In this document: in pieces, positions 1 to 10,487 of the stretch | Layout: the number at the start of each line of letters is the position of its first letter | Numbering within the stretch: the stretch's first letter is position 1 | NCBI GenBank assembly: GCA_963932145.1 | Contig: OZ010586.1 | Span: forward strand, 76,222,587-76,286,586 | Direction of reading: 5' to 3' | Origin: Acanthosepion lycidas | Taxonomy: Eukaryota > Mollusca > Cephalopoda > Sepiida > Sepiidae | DNA: 64,000 bases | Translations under genes and position numbers: made by a program | The notes under the pieces: generated by a model | Told to the model about the DNA's origin: nothing | Seen by the model: the letters and a program-made list of their open reading frames with translations, nothing else | Database searches by the model: none

Positions 1-1358
1 ATAAAATTTCTGGTTCCTTTATTACTAGTATCATGGGAAAATTTTTTTTTATTTGTTATTTTTATTTAATTTGTTGATTTTATTTCATTTTCCCACACTA
101 ATTTGAAGAATTATGGTGAAATAAAACTTCTAAAATACGAAAGAAATCTAACACAAGTGATTAAAATTTGAATATCAAGTGCAGCTGGTAGTTCTGATAA
201 GAACTTTTGTCTATTTGATTATTGTGAATGTTAAATAGATTTGTCCCATTTTAAATTCTAGCAGTAATAATCTCACATTCTTTTGTCCAGTCTTCCTTGG
301 TACTATTCTTTTATAACTTTATTGTCATGGTGGAATCTTTCACCTTGCTCATTACTGACATCACCAAAATTAAATTAAATCACTGACAAACACAAGTTTC
401 TATTACAGATGTTTGAAGCAGATTATGCAAAGTGATTATATCCAAGGACTTTATATTGTTTCCATTCATATCTTAGAACAATACAATGATGCTGTTATTA
501 TCATCTTGTATTATCATGATGGAAAAATCAAGTGTTTGAAAATTTAGGAATTAAATAACATTTATGATTTTTTGTTGGAGGCACTCAAAATTAATTTGAA
601 CAATATGGAAATTTGGCTATAAATAGTCATTTATTTTTAAATAGTCAAATTCTGTACAGCAAAATGTGGAACTAACCAGTAAAAATGGACTTGGCTTTAA
701 AATTTAACTAAGAAAAGGTATAAGTTGGCTTATACCAAAACATGAACAGCCCAGTGTTACTTGATCCAAGGGCTTCATCTTAAAATACTAGAAAAAGAAA
801 ACAATTATTTTGTTGGTGAATAAAACCAACTATTCAAAACTTGCTTCTTTTAATTTTTTTAATAAACAGTAATTATATTATTGCCTAGACAGCAACAACT
901 CTAATTGTGGCAATTGTTATGAAAATCTGATTAATATGACCATTATTGGATGGAATTGGTAAATGTTCTGATGTGTAAATGAGTATACTCATAATCAAAG
1001 TGAAAGATCAGATTTTATTTGTTCAAAGGTTCCTTTGAATCTATAATGTCTAAATCAATCAAGCATTAACTATCGTTGCACTGAATGACTTCACAAGTTG
1101 ACACTTGATTAAACTCTTTGATAGATTTCTATTAATCCCAATTATTGAATAAAATCATCAGTCTTGTCCCTTAGTATAAATATCAATGAAATCATTTTGG
1201 TTCTGCAGCTCAAATATTGTGAGCAAATTAATTTATTGCTGCTTATAATTGGAGGATAAGTTTGAATAGCATTCACTTTGAATGATTTGTGGTAATTTAT
1301 TTGTAGCCATTTACTGGTCATTTACGGTCAAACCATGATGTCAATCATATGAGTAAAT
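1..1358. other. AT-rich stretch without a recognisable feature
   Basis: I see only AT-rich single-copy-looking sequence with stops in every frame. There is no frame with codon structure, no RNA-like fold, and no similarity to the LINE or SINE families found elsewhere in the window. Confidence 0.6.
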
Positions 1359-2092
1359 AGATATAGGGATATCAAAAGCAATCAGATATAGTGATATCAG
1401 AATAGATATAGGGATATCAAAAGCAATCAGGTATAGTGATATCAGAATAGTTATAGGGATATCAAAAGCAAGCGGGTATAGTGATATCAGAATAGATATA
1501 GGGATATCAAAAGCAATCAGATATAGTGATATCAGAATAGTTATAGGGATATCAAAAGCAATCAGGTATAGTGATATCAGAATAGATATAGGGATATCAA
1601 AAGCAATCAGGTATAGTGATATCAGAATAGTTATAGGGATATCAAAAGCAAGCAGGTATAAGGACATCAAAATAGATACAGGGATATCAAATGTAAGCAG
1701 GGTATAGGGATATTAAAATAGATATAGGGATATCAAAAGCAATCAGGTATAGTGATATAAAAATAGATATAGGGATATCAAAAGCAAGTGGGTTACAGGG
1801 ATATCAAAATAGATATAGTGATATCAAAAGCAATCAGATATAGTGATATCAGAATAGATATAGGGATATCAAAAGCAAGTGGGGTATAAGGACATCAGAA
1901 TAGATACAGGGATATCAAATGTAAGCAGGGTATAGGGATATCAAAATAGATATAGGGATATCAAAAGCAAGTGGGTTACAGGGATATCAAAATAGATATA
2001 GTGATATCAAAAGCAATCATGTATTGTGATATCAAAATAGATATACGGATATCAAAAGCAAGCAGGGTATAGGGATATCAAAAGCATGCAGG
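1359..2092. repeat. 45-bp minisatellite, about 16 units
   Basis: Tandem array with a period of about 45 bp. Each unit joins two unequal halves of about 25 and 20 bp. Both halves carry the palindrome GATATC, one in the context TAGGGATATCAAAAGCA and the other in TAGTGATATCAGAATA. Units up to about 1660 are nearly identical. Later units vary (CAAATGTAAGC, GGGTTACAGGG) and shift in length, so the array looks older or less homogenised at its right end. Because 45 is a multiple of three, the minus strand stays open for 109 codons as a 15-residue repeat (SLYLIAFDIPISILI). I regard that frame as a by-product of the period, not a gene. Confidence 0.95.
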
Positions 2093-2099
2093 CATAGAA

Positions 2100-2335
2100 C
2101 TTTGAGTATCTGGGTAGTGTGGAGTAGATGTGAATAAAAACTTTGAGAGGAAATCAGAAGGTGTATAGTGAAAAGTGCCTTCCAGAAACTAAGCAAAATA
2201 TCAAGACATATGAAGATATAATAATAAATAAAGAAAAGTGTACTAAACTCCTAAACAATATATAATCTTTTATATGGCAGTCAATGCAGGACAATTTCTT
2301 CACAGATGTAGAAGCTGAAGTAATCGGGTTCTTTT
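2100..2335 (+). mobile_element. L-B LINE relic, RT-to-C-terminal junction
   Basis: Plus-strand decayed fragment of the L-B reverse transcriptase family. It retains the FEYLGSV-like start, a CLPETKQN stretch corresponding to the AFQKLSK segment, NKEKCTKLLN corresponding to LETKKRVLN, and an SMQDNFFTD piece. Stops and frameshifts interrupt it throughout. It begins directly at the end of the minisatellite and is followed immediately by L-B sequence in the opposite orientation. Confidence 0.6.
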
Positions 2336-2345
2336 ACTTTCAATA

Positions 2346-2660
2346 TATCTTGTGAATATTAAATTCCCTATGTATTCTTTCCTTTTTACATGTCCCAGGA
2401 ATATTAGCTCTCACTTTCCAATTTTAAGTATAAATGTTCTTGTTCATATTTTCTTTAAGACATCCTTGTTGCTCACATGCTCCATCCTTGCATTCTCAGC
2501 ACCCTTCTGTATAACCACATCTCGGCTGCTTCATGGCTCTTCTTCATCTGTGATAACATTGCCCAATATTCACCACCATATAGGAAGGATTGATATTGCA
2601 TAACAATTCAGGACTTTTTTTTTGTTTTTAATTAAATTTTCCTGTTTGTTAATAAATTGT
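2346..2660 (-). mobile_element. L-B LINE relic, C-terminal region
   Basis: Read on the minus strand, this covers the L-B region around the tyrosine-rich C-terminal segment: ENLIKNKKKVLN, then VVIQKGAENARMEHVSNKDV, then LIFLGHVKRKE. Several frameshifts are present. It points towards the plus-strand L-B piece to its left, so the two form a head-to-head or inverted pair. The plus-strand open frame across it is only the complement. Confidence 0.65.
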
Positions 2661-2754
2661 TTAGATTTCTGTAGATTTTTGTGTTACATTCAACTTTATC
2701 TCATATAACAATTCTGTACAACTTTGAATGTTTGTTCTCTGACCATCCCTCACG

Positions 2755-3410
2755 CTACATATTTTGCCATCCATTTACACAAGCTCATTGGGTATGTTAC
2801 TTAATATTTTTCTCTTACTCTCTTGCTTTTATTATGTCCTGTGAAGGTCAAATTCTCCAAGTCTTCTTTCTTTATTATGTGTCCCAGAAATTTCAATTGT
2901 CACTTTTTGATCCTAAGCAAACATGTTTTTCTTCCTATTTTCATTAAAACTTCCTCATTGATCACATGTTCCCTCCATGGTATTCTTGGTATTCGGCTGA
3001 AGGACTTGTTCCCTCAAGTCTCTTTTCATTTGGGAAATACATTTTCCAGCATTTACTGCCATATTGGTGGACTGATATTACACGGCAATTCAGAACTCTT
3101 TTCTTTGTTGCTAATGAAATTTTCCTGTTTCTTAATACTTTGTTTATCTTTTGGAAAGCATTTTTTGCTATTCCAATGTGCCACCAGACTTCTGTTTTAC
3201 ATTTTTCATCATCCGTTATAAAGACATTCCAGATATTTTCATTTTTGTACTTGCTTAATTTTAAAATACCAAATTTTATGTACTCTCCACATTTTCTATT
3301 AATTGCTTTTGTCGATGATATCTATGAGACTCTTGAAAGTTTGTTTTCTATATCTCTGGAATTAAATCTTTTGAACCACATCTGCTGCCTTATGGCTTTT
3401 CCTCATCAAT
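2755..3410 (-). mobile_element. L-B LINE relic, thumb to C-terminus
   Basis: Minus-strand L-B fragment. It runs from the LKFLGHIMRKEG-like region near 2880 back through the YRRMLRI-like and CWTI-like segments to the QQFKYLG and upstream RT segments near 3230-3400. Three overlapping plus-strand open frames of 70-150 codons lie over it, but they are complements of the decayed coding strand. The 3' extremity corresponds to the stretch that ends other L-B copies (compare 18780 and 55435). Confidence 0.65.
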
Positions 3411-3424
3411 GATGAGATTGTACA

Positions 3425-3615
3425 GTATTCACTGCAATAAATTTTCCTGTTTCTTAATATTTTGTTTAGCTTTTGGAAAGCATATTTTACTATTCCAATG
3501 TACTTTTGGTTTTAGGTTTACTCTTTACATTTTGTATCAACTGCTTCGGTTGATGATACCTATGATACTCTTGAATGTTCATTTGGAATTAAATCTTTTA
3601 AACCACAATTATACC
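3425..3615 (-). repeat. Partial tandem duplicate of the neighbouring L-B segment
   Basis: Repeats the stretch at about 3115-3390. Both copies share ATTTTCCTGTTTCTTAATA, the CTTTTGGAAAGCAT block, the CTATTCCAATGT block, the GATGATACCTATGA block and the GGAATTAAATCTTTT end. The second copy lacks about 80 bp internally. This is a local duplication, not a separate insertion. Confidence 0.6.
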
Positions 3616-3829
3616 TTTCACTTATAACAGGAAAGAGCTAGGGCTGAGAGATTTATTCTCCATTTCGCATTTCACCTATTATGAGCATTATTATACCCAT
3701 AGTCATATTATATCTGTTATCGTAATAACACTGTAGTTCATGGACAGAACAAAATTGCTGAAAGGAAAAGGAACGACAAACAGGTTTTGTTCTCAGAGAG
3801 ACTTTCATACTACTAAGATATACACAAAA

Positions 3830-3831
<2 letters not shown>

Positions 3832-3867
<36 letters not shown>
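3832..3867. repeat. (TA)n microsatellite
   Basis: Uninterrupted TA dinucleotides of about 18 units. The short open frame that crosses it (IYIYIYIY) is an artefact. Confidence 0.97.
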
Positions 3868-3875
<8 letters not shown>

Positions 3876-4212
3876 GTTCCATGCAGAGAATAATATATTA
3901 TATATATCTACATAGCAAAGCATAGTGTAAGGAGAAACAAAACAGAAGGATCCCACATATAATATAGAGATACTCCTGTTTCTGGAGAAGCCATGTTTAG
4001 GGCTCCAGATTCAAATAGGTTGGATTTGGCTCCTATATCCCAGGCAAGGACATATTCCATAAACTGGAAACAGTGAGTCTCAGGTTTTCCCAAATTGATG
4101 ACTGTGAGCTTCAGTTTCTTTCTATATCTTGGAAATATATATTCCCAAATGGAAATAGCACCATGGATTTGTAAGCTGCTGGGGAGGCAAATTTAGCCTC
4201 TGCTTGGGCTTT

Positions 4213-4463
4213 CAATACTGGATAGAGTGATAACAGTGGTCTCGAGAAACCTATTTTCCTGAAAAATTGTTTTAAAAGGAACTGATTTGTTTTTACAGCT
4301 TATTAATTTTTTGCAGGTTATTTAAAGCCAGAAAATATTTTTAGATTGTAAGAACTTTTTATGAGATAATAATGATTTACTGATACAACTATTACTAATT
4401 AACCCTTAGCTGCAGGGAGAAGCAGTAGATTCATACTTTTCCCAAGAGTATTTGTAAGTGAAT
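4213..4463 (-). mobile_element. Left arm of inverted SINE/L-C pair
   Basis: The arm contains an L-C fragment (TACTGGATAGAGTGATAACA block, 4213-4290) followed by a minus-strand SINE body. The SINE body shows the conserved TTATTTAAAGCCAGAAAATA, the TAACCCTTAGCTG block and the TTCATACTTTTCCCAAGAG block. Read in reverse complement, the segment aligns with 5128-5383 over about 250 bp at roughly 80 percent by eye. Similarity stops abruptly at 4463. Confidence 0.65.
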
Positions 4464-4799
4464 ATTGGCTGCTGTAAGCAAAACTGAAATTGGCTGCTCC
4501 TTTGGTCACTGTATGGTGTGACGTCATTAAGTGGTTTCTCACATGACCCCTGTGACTTATTTCCACCAAAGGAAAAAAATCGTCCTCTGTATCCCTACAA
4601 ACCCATTGACAATACATTTTCGAAATACAAAAGTCATGTTCATTCCTCCCCAATTTAAAATCTTACAGAATGTGCAAATGTAAACACATTTACAATAGCA
4701 TATAATGTAATATAATACAAACATAGTGAAATCTATCTTGGTGGCTTCAAATCATGAATCATTACAAGTTAAACAATTCCTGTACCACACCCTAAAGGC

Positions 4800-4925
4800 A
4801 ATGGTAATAGTAATATTAAACAATGGTAATGGTAATATTTTATCTTCTGATAAGGAAACATTCAGCATTCAATGACCGAGCAGCCAGTGCTATTTTTGGT
4901 TGAAATTTATAAAATCTTTCTCTTA
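4800..4925 (-). mobile_element. L-C LINE 3' UTR fragment
   Basis: Carries the characteristic 3' L-C block in reverse orientation: repeated GGTAATAGTAATATTA, then ATAAGGAAACATTCAGCATT, then AAATTTATAAAATCTTTCTC. The same block recurs at 7790, 10000, 18240, 34660 and 40070. It is non-coding. Confidence 0.6.
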
Positions 4926-5054
4926 AAATAGGCTTGTAGCCATATCACAGTCAAATACCAGTTCTACATTCACTGAAGTTAATTAAGGTTAATCCTGGTC
5001 TCTACCTTTGGCTGCCTGCTTGGGAATACCAGGTGCTATAAGCTTGGATTTACA

Positions 5055-5290
5055 GATTCTATAATGGATAATGGTTTGGAATTGTTAATCAGAGAGCCGA
5101 GTTCCAATTCCAGTTGGGTTCGTTATATTCACTTATGCTCAAATACCCTTGGGAAAAGTATGAATCCACCACTTCCCCCACCAGCTAAGGGTTAATTAGT
5201 GGGACTTTTATCAGTAAATCATTATTATCTACCAAAAAATTCTTAAATATTTTCTGGCTTTAAATAACCTGCAAAAAGCTGATCAGCTCT
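5055..5290 (+). mobile_element. tRNA-derived SINE, family S1
   Basis: The head at about 5055-5130 resembles a decayed tRNA, with a box-B-like GAGTTCCAATTCCAGTTGGG. It is followed by the S1 body: TTCACTTATGCTCAAATACC, CTTGGGAAAAGTATGAATCC, the CCACCAGCTAAGGGTTAA block, and a 3' part with TTTTCTGGCTTTAAATAACC. The same order of blocks recurs at 28210, 33060, 38425, 52700 and 58800. S1 is presumably transcribed from an internal pol III promoter, which is a property of tRNA-derived SINEs in general. This copy forms the right arm of an inverted pair with 4213-4463. Confidence 0.75.
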
Positions 5291-5329
5291 AAAGATAAAT
5301 CAATTTCTTTAAAATTTTTTTTTTTTAGA

Positions 5330-5500
5330 AAATAAGTTTCTCAAGAGTAATAACTGTCATCACTCTTTCCAGTACTGATTGTGGCTTTCTTCCTAATCTT
5401 TTGTTTAAAGTATTGTGGGATATCAACATTTTGATTGTATCATTATTTTGTCTTTGAATTAAATAATAGCTACATTTACAACAGCAAATGTTGCAATATA
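5330..5500 (-). mobile_element. L-C LINE C-terminal fragment
   Basis: Minus-strand L-C. The reverse complement contains the TACTGGAAAGAGTGATGACA block and the AAACAAAAGATTAGGAAGAA block, matching 7650, 9840, 17770 and 40190. The 65-codon minus open frame here (NKRLGRKPQSVLERVMTVIT) preserves part of the L-C C-terminal reading frame, but it has lost the flanking QQQLKWIAH region. Confidence 0.6.
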
Positions 5501-5509
5501 ATTGAAAAT

Positions 5510-5950
5510 TACTTAAATCCATTTTTATGGAGCCATATCATAAATTAATAATGAAATTGACACTACACAGATGAATTGTTAAGATGTGGGAAATTAAAAA
5601 AAAATGCACATATCAGAATTTTAAAATTGGATTAAAACCTTTTAGATTAAAAGTGCGTCAGACATATTTAATTAAAATTATAATTATAAAAGTTTTTCTA
5701 TCTTTGATAATTCTGTCAACAATGGTGATAAGGATTCAGAAAATGGAAGTGGTTAAGAAAGTTTTGCTTTTTCTTTTAAAAAAAAACATAAATTGGAGAT
5801 GCATTTATAGAAAATGAATTATTATATTAACATTTGTTGTTTAATTGATGTGAATTTAGTAATGTCATTAACTTAACTAACCCAGGATTTTATATAAATA
5901 CAATCTGAACAAAGTTCTACATTTGATCATATTTGTAATGAACTCTAAGT
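5510..5950. other. AT-rich spacer
   Basis: No supported feature. The 77-codon plus open frame is lysine- and isoleucine-rich low-complexity translation without motifs. Confidence 0.5.
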
Positions 5951-5959
5951 TAATTTTCT

Positions 5960-6840
5960 TTCTAATCCTTTTTTTAAGGTTCAGTGATGAAAAGGACCTC
6001 TAGTTGCTTGTTGACTGGGGCAAGAAATGGCTGGTAAATTTTAATGCCTCAAAAACAAAACTACTCTCTATTACCCACCAGAGAGAACCCTCCCTCCCTC
6101 CTATTAGAATGTCTGATGCTCAACTCCATGAGAGTGAATATCTGTGACTGCTTGGTCTCACACTATCCACTGACTAGAGATGGAACAAATACACTGAATC
6201 AACAGCTTCATCTACTACAAGGAAAGCCGGTTCTCTGTGTCAGGCCAGAAAGTTTTTCACGCCCAAGTCCATCCTTCAAATTTATAATTCAACCATTCAC
6301 CCTTGCATAGAATACTGCTACTATATATGGTTTGGAGCCAATGCTGTTAATCTTAAGGTCCTTGACAAAATCCAGAGAGGGATATGAAATGTGATTGGCC
6401 CTGATCTGGCATCTCGTTTACAGTCACTCTCTCACAGATGTGCTGTTGTTTCCCTCTGTCTTTTCTACAAATACTTTCATGGTAACTGCTCTGATGAGCT
6501 ATTTTTGCTTGTTCCCAAACTGCATGAATTTAAACACCCTTTCACTATTGAAACAGTTAAATGTAGCCATCTCTTCTACTACAATAGCTTCCTGTCTCGC
6601 ACTTCCTGTCTTTGGAACTCCCTTCCTCTTACTTACTTCTCTGTTAACTATAATCTCCAACTATTCAAATGCAATGTCAATCAACATCTCCAGATGCCTT
6701 GATCTATTCCCTGTCCTTCTCTTCATCATTTCCTCTTTCACGCCTCTTTACTCTTGCTCCCACTTTCTGTAACCCCCTTGCGTGCTAGTGGCACTCCTAC
6801 CTTGCTTGGTGTGAAAAACTTTAAAAAAAAAGTATAAAAA
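5960..6840 (+). mobile_element. L-A LINE, 5'-truncated: RT thumb to 3' end
   Basis: One of the best L-A copies. In order the translation shows LVDWGKKWLVNFNASKTKLL (RT thumb), an LHESEYL*LLGLT segment, FFTPKSILQIYNSTIHPCIE, then NVIGPDLASRLQSLSHRCAV, LCLFYKYFHGNCSDELF, HPFTIETVKCSHLFYYNSF and the jockey/CR1-type ending with W-N-S-L-P and F-K-C-N-V. There are a few stops and at least one frameshift. The 3' end reads CTTGCTTGGTGTGAAAAACT followed by an A-rich run. The element lacks the endonuclease and RT palm, as expected of 5' truncation during target-primed reverse transcription. Confidence 0.85.
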
Positions 6841-6879
6841 TTATCAAGAAGCGATAACTCAAGAAATGGTGTTAAATTC

Positions 6880-7145
6880 TAGGTTAACATGGCTGATGCT
6901 AACCTGCAAGAGAATGACTCATTGTGTCTTCTCAGACTAACCGGTTTTTCACTGACATTAAGTGAAGAGATTATACTCTATCAACTGCTAGGTCTCCTGC
7001 TAGAAATATTGGCTGTCTATGTTGTGCTAGACAATTTATTTGCCAGAATCCATATTGCACATTTATAAGTCTACCATTCATCCATGCATTGAATATTACA
7101 GCCATGTTTTGTCTGGTTCTTCTGCTATGTATTTAGAGATTTTTA
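6880..7145 (+). mobile_element. L-A LINE fragment, mid C-terminal part
   Basis: Frameshifted plus-strand L-A piece. LRLTGFSLTLSE passes into a TARSPARNIGCLCCARQF segment, then into ESILHIYKSTIHPCIEYYSH. It is the same region as about 6150-6350 of the neighbouring copy, so two L-A fragments lie in direct order. It is cut off at about 7145 by a Tc1-type sequence. Confidence 0.75.
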
Positions 7146-7309
7146 CCAGTGTGAAATTTTTAAAATGTAATTTTTATATCAAAGGAAAGTGTGATGGATC
7201 TGCTTATTATTTAACAATCATTGGAATTGAAAAAATGTGTTGTCCCCTGTTAAATTATACAAAATATATAAATTTTTAAAGGGGGTGTAGACTTTTGCTA
7301 GTCACTGTA
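7146..7309. mobile_element. Right end of a Tc1-like DNA transposon
   Basis: The right end, 7281-7307, reads inwards as CAGTGACTAGCAAAAGTC followed by TACACCCCC and is flanked by TA. That pattern (CAGTG..T.GCAAAAGT..) is typical of Tc1-family terminal inverted repeats. I found no matching left end within several hundred bases and no transposase, so this is a solitary right end joined to L-A sequence. Confidence 0.5.
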
Positions 7310-7314
7310 TATAC

Positions 7315-7850
7315 TGCCACTACAGAATAACAAACAAAGAACTGTAGCAAATAACAGAATTATCACTTGAGAACTTTCAATGGCAGCAACAACTAAAATG
7401 AATAGCACATGTAACTTGATAATGACAATGTTAAGATTTTGACATTCTACACTACTTCAAAGGAATAGAAAGGTTCGCGTATTGTCTGGTTCACACTTCT
7501 TCCTTATCTTTTGAACAGAAGTAGAGATTTTAGGATTGGGTTTCCAGTCCCTTCTAAATTATTCTCATTCTTTTTCCCTCTCTGTAGTATCTTGTGACTG
7601 AATAGTATTATTGCCTTGCTTGGGGTGAATTGATAAAAAAAATGGTTAGGAAAGAAACTCTCATAAATACTGGAAAGAGTGATAACAGCTACTGGACTTG
7701 GGAAACCTGTTTACATGAAAAAATTGTTTTAAGAGAAAGATTTTATAAGTTTCACCTGAAATCAGTACTGACTACTCTGTCAATGAATGCTGAATGTTTC
7801 CTTCTAGGGAAATGGCTAATGTTACCATTACCATATATAATACATTTTTG
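7315..7850 (+). mobile_element. L-C LINE, split by an L-A 3' fragment
   Basis: L-C C-terminal part at 7315-7470 (AATAACAGAATTATCACTTG block, GGCAGCAACAACTAAAATGA block). It continues at 7643-7850 (GGAAAGAAACTCTCATAAAT block, TACTGGAAAGAGTGATAACA, then TGAATGCTGAATGTTTCCTT and ACCATTACCATA). The two halves are collinear with the uninterrupted copy at 9665-10045. The intervening 7475-7642 is a foreign L-A 3' end. Confidence 0.75.
7475..7642 (+). mobile_element. Nested L-A 3'-end fragment
   Basis: Contains the non-coding L-A 3' block GAACAGAAGTAGAGATTTTA, then GGATTGGGTTTCCAGTCCC, and ends in TTGCCTTGCTTGGGGTGAAT plus an A run. The same block occurs twice at 57405-57805. It sits inside the L-C copy. 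Confidence 0.7.
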
Positions 7851-7859
7851 AAAGCAAAA

Positions 7860-9660
7860 CCCAAAATAAACTTCTACTATTTGCTTACTTTTTTTAGACT
7901 TCATTTATTTAGTGCCAAACCATAAAAGTACTGTCTTTGTACCAGTCTTGTAATGTCTTTTATGAGAATCTGGAACCTTGTAATTTGATCCCAGTTCCTA
8001 TCATTCACTTGTACAACTTACTGCCCAAAAGCAGTGATAAGATGAAAGAGAAGAAAATATAATCCTTATACATTTCAAGAATTATGAGAAAATTACTGCA
8101 AGGAAGTTTGGTACTCTTCTACATTTTTATTGGATTGAGTGTGGTACTGTCAAAGTTATCAGCCCTCTATTGATATTGTTAAGAGGTAATTGGAAAAATT
8201 TCATGGACCAATGTCTCAAAGACAATTTATTATCAATATATTGTACAGAGAGCTCTGTATATAAGGAATAATTGTCTGAGAGTCTTAGATTTTGTGAAGT
8301 CAAAGTAAAGTAATGAAAAGTCTTCTTATATCAAGTACTTGAGAAATGTTCTTCATGGAACCAAAACCACATTTGGTCTGCTTCGTATGATCTTGCTTTT
8401 GTTTAAATACAATAACTTTCATGTTAAGAGCAATTTGACAGTTTATTATAGCTGTACTTTGCAGAGAATTTACTTTCTATTATAGAAGAATCTCATTTGA
8501 TTTACACTTTATATTGTTAATTGGTACCTTCCAAGAAGCACATGAAGGAAATCATTTTGTCAGAAGCAGAAGTGCAGCAAAAAAGAGTAAGAAGTGAGTT
8601 TACAAAGACTGAAGCTCACTATTCTGATACCAAAAATTGTATCTTTGAACCACAAATAAATAATAAATCAATGAACTCTCAAGAAATATGAATTACTCAG
8701 TTTTGGCTTCAGCCCACTAGTATATAGTACCCAGTAGGAATAACACTCAATTCTAAGCATTATGAATGTTATCAATGCAAACAAGTTAGCTATTACATCA
8801 CAATCAGTTCTCCTTCAATATCCAGATTGGAAGAAAATGTGTATAAGGTAGAATTCTAACATTGTACAGACAAATGTATCATTAATAGACTAATAGGAAG
8901 ATGGGTGGGTCCATTAAAGCTGATTGTAGACGAGAAGGGATTATTTTTGAGTTATAAAACCACTATAGTAACTGCCAACAGTTATGATCATTATGTAAAT
9001 ACTATAAATATGCATATATGGTATAAATAAATATATACTTAATATAGATTATATTAATCAAAATAACAAAAATAATAGATTTCTCACACTTACTCTCTCA
9101 TGCACATGCTAATGTATCATACTTTATATACTGTACACCTGTCTTTTTTTTCTTACAATTGAAAGTGCCACCACTGCCGGCAAGTGGTGACTTTGAGAAC
9201 TAATATGACTCATTCAGCTAAGCCCATAAATTTTGAAATACATCACTGATGATTTGGAAGTTTTTTCCTACAAATTTTTTTTTATTTTGCCTGCAGATTT
9301 TGTCCGTGGCATCCAAAGTCCATTGATCAGGCTCTGTAGATGAGAGGTTTGTCTATATTTTAATATATAATGATATTAATATAACAGCAGAATCTTTAGG
9401 TGTGTACATAAGCTTATGAAGCCTGTAGCTCTTATTGAGGATGATCCTGTTAAACCTTTTTTTTTCCACTGTGGTCACCTTCACTTAAAGATGGCTACTT
9501 TCTTGTTGCATCTCTCTTGGTGTCCTATATATATACATGAGGTGAGCTCAGTGATTGGCCAATAATAATCTTATAACTATTTCCATGCAAATACCTTAGC
9601 AGTGACACTGTGTAAATCTACCTTTTCCGAACTGTCATTTTGCCAAGGGGAATTAACTCA
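7860..9660. other. AT-rich region without a recognisable feature
   Basis: About 1.8 kb with no frame above 60 codons, no match to the repeat families of this window, and no clear tandem or inverted structure. A short GC-richer patch at 9165-9195 has no interpretable content. Confidence 0.5.
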
Positions 9661-9664
9661 ACGC

Positions 9665-10045
9665 ATCTTTCTTCAAACCATGAAGACTGGTACCACAGAA
9701 TTACAAAGAAAGAGATGTACTAAATAACAGAATCCATTGATGGCATTCAACAGAAGCAACAATTAAAATGGATAGCACAGGTGAGTCTAAGAGAAATTAA
9801 TGACATAATTAATCTGTTGCATTTCCTCACAACTTCAAAACTCCCATCAATACTGGAAAGAGCAAGAACAGCTACTGAAATTGAGAAACATATTTTTCCG
9901 GAAAATTGTTTTAAGAGAAAGATTTTATGCCTTTCAACTAAAAATAGTACTGGCTGCTTGGTCAGTGAATGTCAAATGTTTCCTTATAAGGAAATGGTTA
10001 ATATTACCATTATCATTATCATAACTGATAAGAGTACAGGTCTGG
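9665..10045 (+). mobile_element. L-C LINE, C-terminus and 3' UTR
   Basis: The clearest single L-C unit. AACAGAATCCATTGATGGCA leads into the QQKQQLKWIAQ segment (9740-9780). An LTTSKLPSILERARTATEIE region follows at about 9825-9885, then EKHIFPENCFKRKIL, which is in an open 89-codon frame. The 3' UTR block with ATGTTTCCTTATAAGGAAAT and alternating ATTACCATT ends it. In other copies the C-terminus runs on from LGRKPPSILER. Confidence 0.7.
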
Positions 10046-10402
10046 TTTAAAATATCAATAGATCCTCTAGGCAAGTAAAAGGTAAAGTAAATTTATGATT
10101 CATAATTAATGAATAATTGTGGCACAAGGACAAAGGGGAAGTGAGGTAAGGCTGGTCATCACTAACTATCACTAATCAAACTTACAACCCATTCATTCAT
10201 TACTATTTACTCATTCGCCACAAAAACTCACCCTCGCCATTCAATCCTACAAGTACCACATATTCATAGAGAACCTACAAAACAACCCCATGATGTAAAA
10301 ATTCTTCTATGTATAAATGATAAATGTATTTTTTTCCTACAGAAATACCTAAAAATTTCATGAATCATGAAATGAAATGGAAAGAGATGAACCCAGAAAA
10401 TG

Positions 10403-10487
10403 TATTAGGTTGGTGCAAAAATAATATCGTTTTTTGACGTAATTTTTACCGTTAAAAAAACGATATTATTTTTGCACCAACCTAATA
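10403..10487. mobile_element. Mariner-type MITE, MADE1-like, 81 bp
   Basis: A near-perfect palindrome from 10405 to 10485. It starts TTAGGTTGGTGCAAAAATAA and ends with the reverse complement, and it is flanked on both sides by TA (10403-10404 and 10486-10487), the standard mariner target duplication. About 30 bp at each end pair perfectly, and the centre is short. Its length, terminus and architecture closely resemble the 80-bp human MADE1 element of the Hsmar1 mariner family, from memory. It cannot encode anything and would need a related transposase in trans. The minus open frame starting at 10596 that reads through it is spurious. Confidence 0.92.

Noticed and set aside
1341..1670. 109-codon minus-strand frame as a repetitive protein gene
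   Set aside because: It coincides with the 45-bp minisatellite, and its regularity follows from a period divisible by three. There is no upstream coding sequence or signal.
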